Origin: DUAL01 sp036012565
Lineage (GTDB): Bacteria; Bacteroidota; Bacteroidia; Flavobacteriales; BACL11
Direction: 5' to 3'
NCBI GenBank assembly: GCA_036012565.1
Contig: DASCPP010000018.1
Span: 1 to 24,722, forward strand
Length of the DNA stretch: 24,722 nucleotides
In this document: positions 22,512 through 24,722 of the stretch, piece by piece
Layout of the letters: every line of letters begins with the position of its first letter
Numbering within the stretch: the first letter of the stretch is position 1
Position numbers and translations under genes: made by a program
The notes under the pieces: model-generated
What the model was told of the DNA's origin: nothing
What the model saw: the letters and a program-made list of their open reading frames with translations, nothing else
Database searches by the model: none

Positions 22512-24352
22512 TGTGTGGAATTGTAGGATATGTAGGTGGCCAGCAGGCCTATCCCATTATAGTAAAAGGTCTTCATAGATTAGAATATAGGGGCTATGAT
22601 AGTGCTGGCATTGCGATTACAACTGATAAGCAATTAAAGATTTACAAACAAGCAGGCAAGGTTTCCGATTTAGAAGATTTTATAAAGGACAAAAATGTAA
22701 AGGGGAATATAGGGATTGGACATACGCGCTGGGCAACCCATGGTGTCCCCAATCAACTAAATGCACATCCTCACAAATCAGGCGACAGCAATTTAGCACT
22801 TATACATAATGGGATTATTGAAAATTATGATTCTTTAAAGAAAGCACTAATAAAAAGGGGGCACGTATTTGAAAGCGAAACTGATACGGAAGTGCTTGTT
22901 CACTTAATTGAAGAAATTAAGAAAAACGAAAAGGTAAATTTATTTGAAGCGGTTCGTTTGGCGCTAAATGAAGTAATTGGAGCATATGCTATTTTGGTTA
23001 TAGATAAAGAAAATAATGAGGAAATAATTGCAGCCAGAAAAGGGAGCCCTTTGGTAATTGGCATAGGGAAAGGAGAGTATTTTGTGGCTTCTGATGCCAC
23101 TCCAATTGTAGAGTATACCCGAAATGTAGTTTATTTGGAAGATGAGCAAATCGCCAGAATAAGCAAAAAGGATGAGTTGGAAATTAAAACCATTTCCAAC
23201 ATTACAAAAACACCTTATATAGATGAGTTGGAATTGAGCTTGGAGGCCATTGAAAAGGAAGGATTCGAGCATTTTATGCTGAAAGAAATTTTTGAGCAAT
23301 CAAAATGTATTTTGGATACCATGCGTGGAAGAATCAACGCTAAAACTGGGGAGATTACTTTGGGGGGAATATTAGATTATGAAAAGAAAATTTTGAATGC
23401 TGATCGTATTATTATTGTAGCTTGCGGCACTTCTTGGCATGCTGGTTTAATAGGAGAGTATTTATTTGAAGATTTAGCAAGGATTCCAGTTGAAGTAGAA
23501 TATGCATCAGAATTTAGGTACAGAAATCCAATTATTTCTGAAAAAGATGTGATTTTGGCTATTTCTCAATCAGGAGAAACAGCTGATACTTTGGCAGCCC
23601 TAGAACTTGCTAAAGAAAAAGGAGCTACTATTTTGGGGATTTGCAATGTGGTCGGCTCCTCTATTCCAAGATTAACAAATGCTGGGAGCTACACACATGC
23701 TGGGCCTGAAATTGGAGTAGCCTCTACCAAAGCATTTACCACTCAAATAGTAGTATTAACCCTTATGGCGCTTAGGATTGCCAAAGAAAAAGGAACGCTT
23801 ACAAATACAGAATACAGGCAAATTATTACCGAATTAGAGCTCATCCCTAAAAAGGTAAAAAAAGTACTTGAATCAGATGATTTAATAAAAGAAATTGCGG
23901 GAAAATTTAAGGATGCTACTAACTTTTTGTATTTAGGCAGAGGTTATAATTTTCCAGTAGCTTTGGAAGGGGCTCTTAAGTTAAAAGAGATTTCTTACAT
24001 ACATGCAGAAGGTTACCCGGCAGCAGAGATGAAACACGGCCCTATTGCGCTAATTGATGAGCAAATGCCGATTGTAGTATTGGCTACACGAAAAGGAAAT
24101 TACGAAAAAGTAGTGAGTAACATACAGGAGGTAAAAGCAAGAGGAGGTCGCCTTATTGCTATAGTTACAGAAGGGGATAAAACTGTAAAAGAGATAGCAG
24201 ATTATTGCATAGAAATACCTGCCTGTTTTGAGGAATTAATGCCACTCCTATCTATTATTCCTTTACAATTACTCTCTTACCATATTGCAGTTATGAGGGG
24301 TTGCAATGTAGATCAGCCAAGAAATTTAGCGAAATCAGTTACGGTTGAGTAG
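22511..24352 (+). CDS. glmS: Glutamine-fructose-6-phosphate aminotransferase (isomerizing)
   Basis: GlmS makes glucosamine 6-phosphate from fructose 6-phosphate and glutamine, the first step toward peptidoglycan and lipopolysaccharide amino sugars. The 613-residue length is normal. The protein starts MCGIVGYVG, with Cys2 as the N-terminal nucleophile of the glutaminase domain after Met removal; LHRLEYRGYDSAG and GIGHTRWATHG follow. Two SIS domains carry ACGTSWHAGL, SQSGETADTLAAL and LGRGYNFPVALEGALKLKE, and the C-terminus CNVDQPRNLAKSVTVE is the family end. The ATG overlaps the DUF4270 stop by one base. I see no space for a glmS ribozyme upstream, which is expected since those are found mainly in Gram-positive bacteria. 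Confidence 0.97.
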   Translation: MCGIVGYVGGQQAYPIIVKGLHRLEYRGYDSAGIAITTDKQLKIYKQAGKVSDLEDFIKDKNVKGNIGIGHTRWATHGVPNQLNAHPHKSGDSNLALIHNGIIENYDSLKKALIKRGHVFESETDTEVLVHLIEEIKKNEKVNLFEAVRLALNEVIGAYAILVIDKENNEEIIAARKGSPLVIGIGKGEYFVASDATPIVEYTRNVVYLEDEQIARISKKDELEIKTISNITKTPYIDELELSLEAIEKEGFEHFMLKEIFEQSKCILDTMRGRINAKTGEITLGGILDYEKKILNADRIIIVACGTSWHAGLIGEYLFEDLARIPVEVEYASEFRYRNPIISEKDVILAISQSGETADTLAALELAKEKGATILGICNVVGSSIPRLTNAGSYTHAGPEIGVASTKAFTTQIVVLTLMALRIAKEKGTLTNTEYRQIITELELIPKKVKKVLESDDLIKEIAGKFKDATNFLYLGRGYNFPVALEGALKLKEISYIHAEGYPAAEMKHGPIALIDEQMPIVVLATRKGNYEKVVSNIQEVKARGGRLIAIVTEGDKTVKEIADYCIEIPACFEELMPLLSIIPLQLLSYHIAVMRGCNVDQPRNLAKSVTVE

Positions 24353-24397
24353 TTTTAGACCCAACTTTTCGGTCCTTTTCCTTCCTATTTAACAAAG

Positions 24398-24419
24398 TCC
24401 GTCTATACGGAGTGTTTTT
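24398..24419 (+). terminator. Weak candidate terminator for the glmS operon
   Basis: TCCGT (24398-24402) pairs with ACGGA (24407-24411) around a four-base loop; five T residues follow after a 3-base gap. The five-pair stem is short, so this is tentative. Confidence 0.35.
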
Positions 24420-24640
24420 AGAACCCACTTTCTCACTAATTATAGTTTACATTTTATTGAAACAAAGTTGTTTTGATATTTGATAGATTACAACTTTCCA
24501 AATGGGTTATATGGTTTTGATAGGAACACACAAATACATTAAAAGTTTAACGGAAAATATTTGATTTAACACATTACCTACATAAGGTCGATAGAGTTTT
24601 CGATTAGTAAATCAATATGTTAAAATCGATTGAAAATGTC

Positions 24641-24648
24641 TATATTTG
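24641..24648 (+). promoter_or_regulatory. -7 promoter element for a gene leaving the right edge
   Basis: TATATTTG matches TAnnTTTG. It lies 21 bp before an ATG at 24670 and 62 bp before an ATG at 24711. The only nearby TTG (24630-24632) is too close for a -33 box. Confidence 0.4.
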
Positions 24649-24669
24649 TCAAAAAAAGTGAAAAGAGAC

Positions 24670-24714
24670 ATGAAATATTTCTTACCTTTACAAGGTTATA
24701 GAAAAATTGAATGA
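24670..24714 (+). CDS. Possible 14-codon leader peptide frame
   Basis: ATG at 24670 begins MKYFLPLQGYRKIE, then TGA at 24712-24714. It follows a -7 box at leader distance, and its stop overlaps the ATG of the next frame as ATGA, an arrangement seen with translational coupling. A frame this short can arise by chance, and I know no such peptide. Confidence 0.2.
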   Translation: MKYFLPLQGYRKIE

Positions 24715-24722
24715 AAGTCGTT
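24711..24722 (+). CDS. Possible start of a gene running off the right edge
   Basis: Only ATG AAA GTC GTT is visible. It is supported by the -7 box upstream and the ATGA overlap with the short frame before it. Nothing can be said about the product. Confidence 0.25.

Larger units (their letters stand above)
24353..24722. other. Intergenic stretch after glmS without a complete gene
   Basis: These 370 bases hold no complete gene. I see a weak hairpin with a T-run soon after glmS, an 8-bp inverted repeat AAAGTTGT / ACAACTTT (24464-24471 and 24490-24497, 18-nt spacing), a -7 box at 24641-24648, a 14-codon frame at 24670-24714, and the likely start of a gene at 24711. The middle, about 24500-24640, shows nothing I can name. 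Confidence 0.5.

Noticed and set aside
24464..24497. Inverted repeat AAAGTTGT / ACAACTTT resembling the ends of some CRISPR repeats
   Set aside because: There is only one copy, with no spacers and no cas gene in the window. A 34-nt interrupted palindrome in A+T-rich DNA is weak evidence for an array or tracrRNA.
1..24722. Mobile element, phage or defence island
   Set aside because: No transposase, integrase, terminal repeats, tRNA-end duplication or recognised defence gene was found; both tRNA neighbourhoods end in ordinary terminators.

Overview
The window is about 24.7 kb of A+T-rich chromosome from a member of the Bacteroidota, most likely a Flavobacteriales-like lineage. Lineage markers are a PorP/SprF-type protein next to a type IX secretion cargo with a CHU_C-like C-terminus, DUF4175, DUF4270 and DUF1844-like proteins, a half-length glycogen-synthase-like protein, and Bacteroidota-type promoters (-7 element TAnnTTTG) before nearly every transcription unit. 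I saw no insertion sequence, phage, CRISPR array or defence island. It is mainly core genome.

Layout. (1) 1-733 (-): start of a secreted fibronectin-type-III-like protein running off the left edge. (2) 918-7446 (-): a compact operon read from right to left: DUF4175 membrane/coiled-coil protein, ybeY, mnmG and a zinc-ribbon methyltransferase, joined by 4-bp ATGA overlaps except for a 45-nt gap before mnmG that holds a parS-like 16-mer. (3) 7536-9576 (+): gltX, folB, tRNA-Cys(GCA) and a terminator. (4) 9713-10171 (-): small secreted TPR protein. (5) 10302-12696 (+): secreted SprB-repeat-like protein, PorP/SprF and methylmalonyl-CoA epimerase, converging with a HAD phosphatase (12668-13288, -) whose coding end overlaps it. 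(6) 13349-13449 (+): tRNA(CAU), probably Ile2, and a terminator. (7) 13500-16617 (+): DUF1844-like protein, an unrecognised membrane/coiled-coil protein, exodeoxyribonuclease III, then an OmpA-family lipoprotein with its own promoter. (8) 16606-20315 (-): panC, a flippase-like membrane protein, the heptose-1-phosphate adenylyltransferase domain and radA. (9) 20405-24352 (+): a glycogen-synthase-like N-terminal domain protein, a DUF4270 lipoprotein and glmS. (10) 24353-24722: no complete gene; a weak terminator, a candidate promoter and the likely first codons of a gene that leaves the window.

The genes serve translation and RNA maturation (ybeY, mnmG, gltX, two tRNAs), cofactor synthesis (folB, panC), DNA repair (xth, radA), the cell envelope and its sugars (glmS, heptose activation, OmpA lipoprotein, DUF4270, flippase) and type IX-associated surface export.

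The most useful second-look items are the parS-like site touching the mnmG start, the GT5-like protein that lacks both the donor-binding loop and the second GT-B half, the absence of panD from the panC operon, the Asp substitution in the YbeY metal motif, the CAU tRNA with lysidine-type acceptor pairs, the unrecognised protein at 13833-14747, and a set of promoters that correct several gene starts. I do not see a clearly new multi-gene system.
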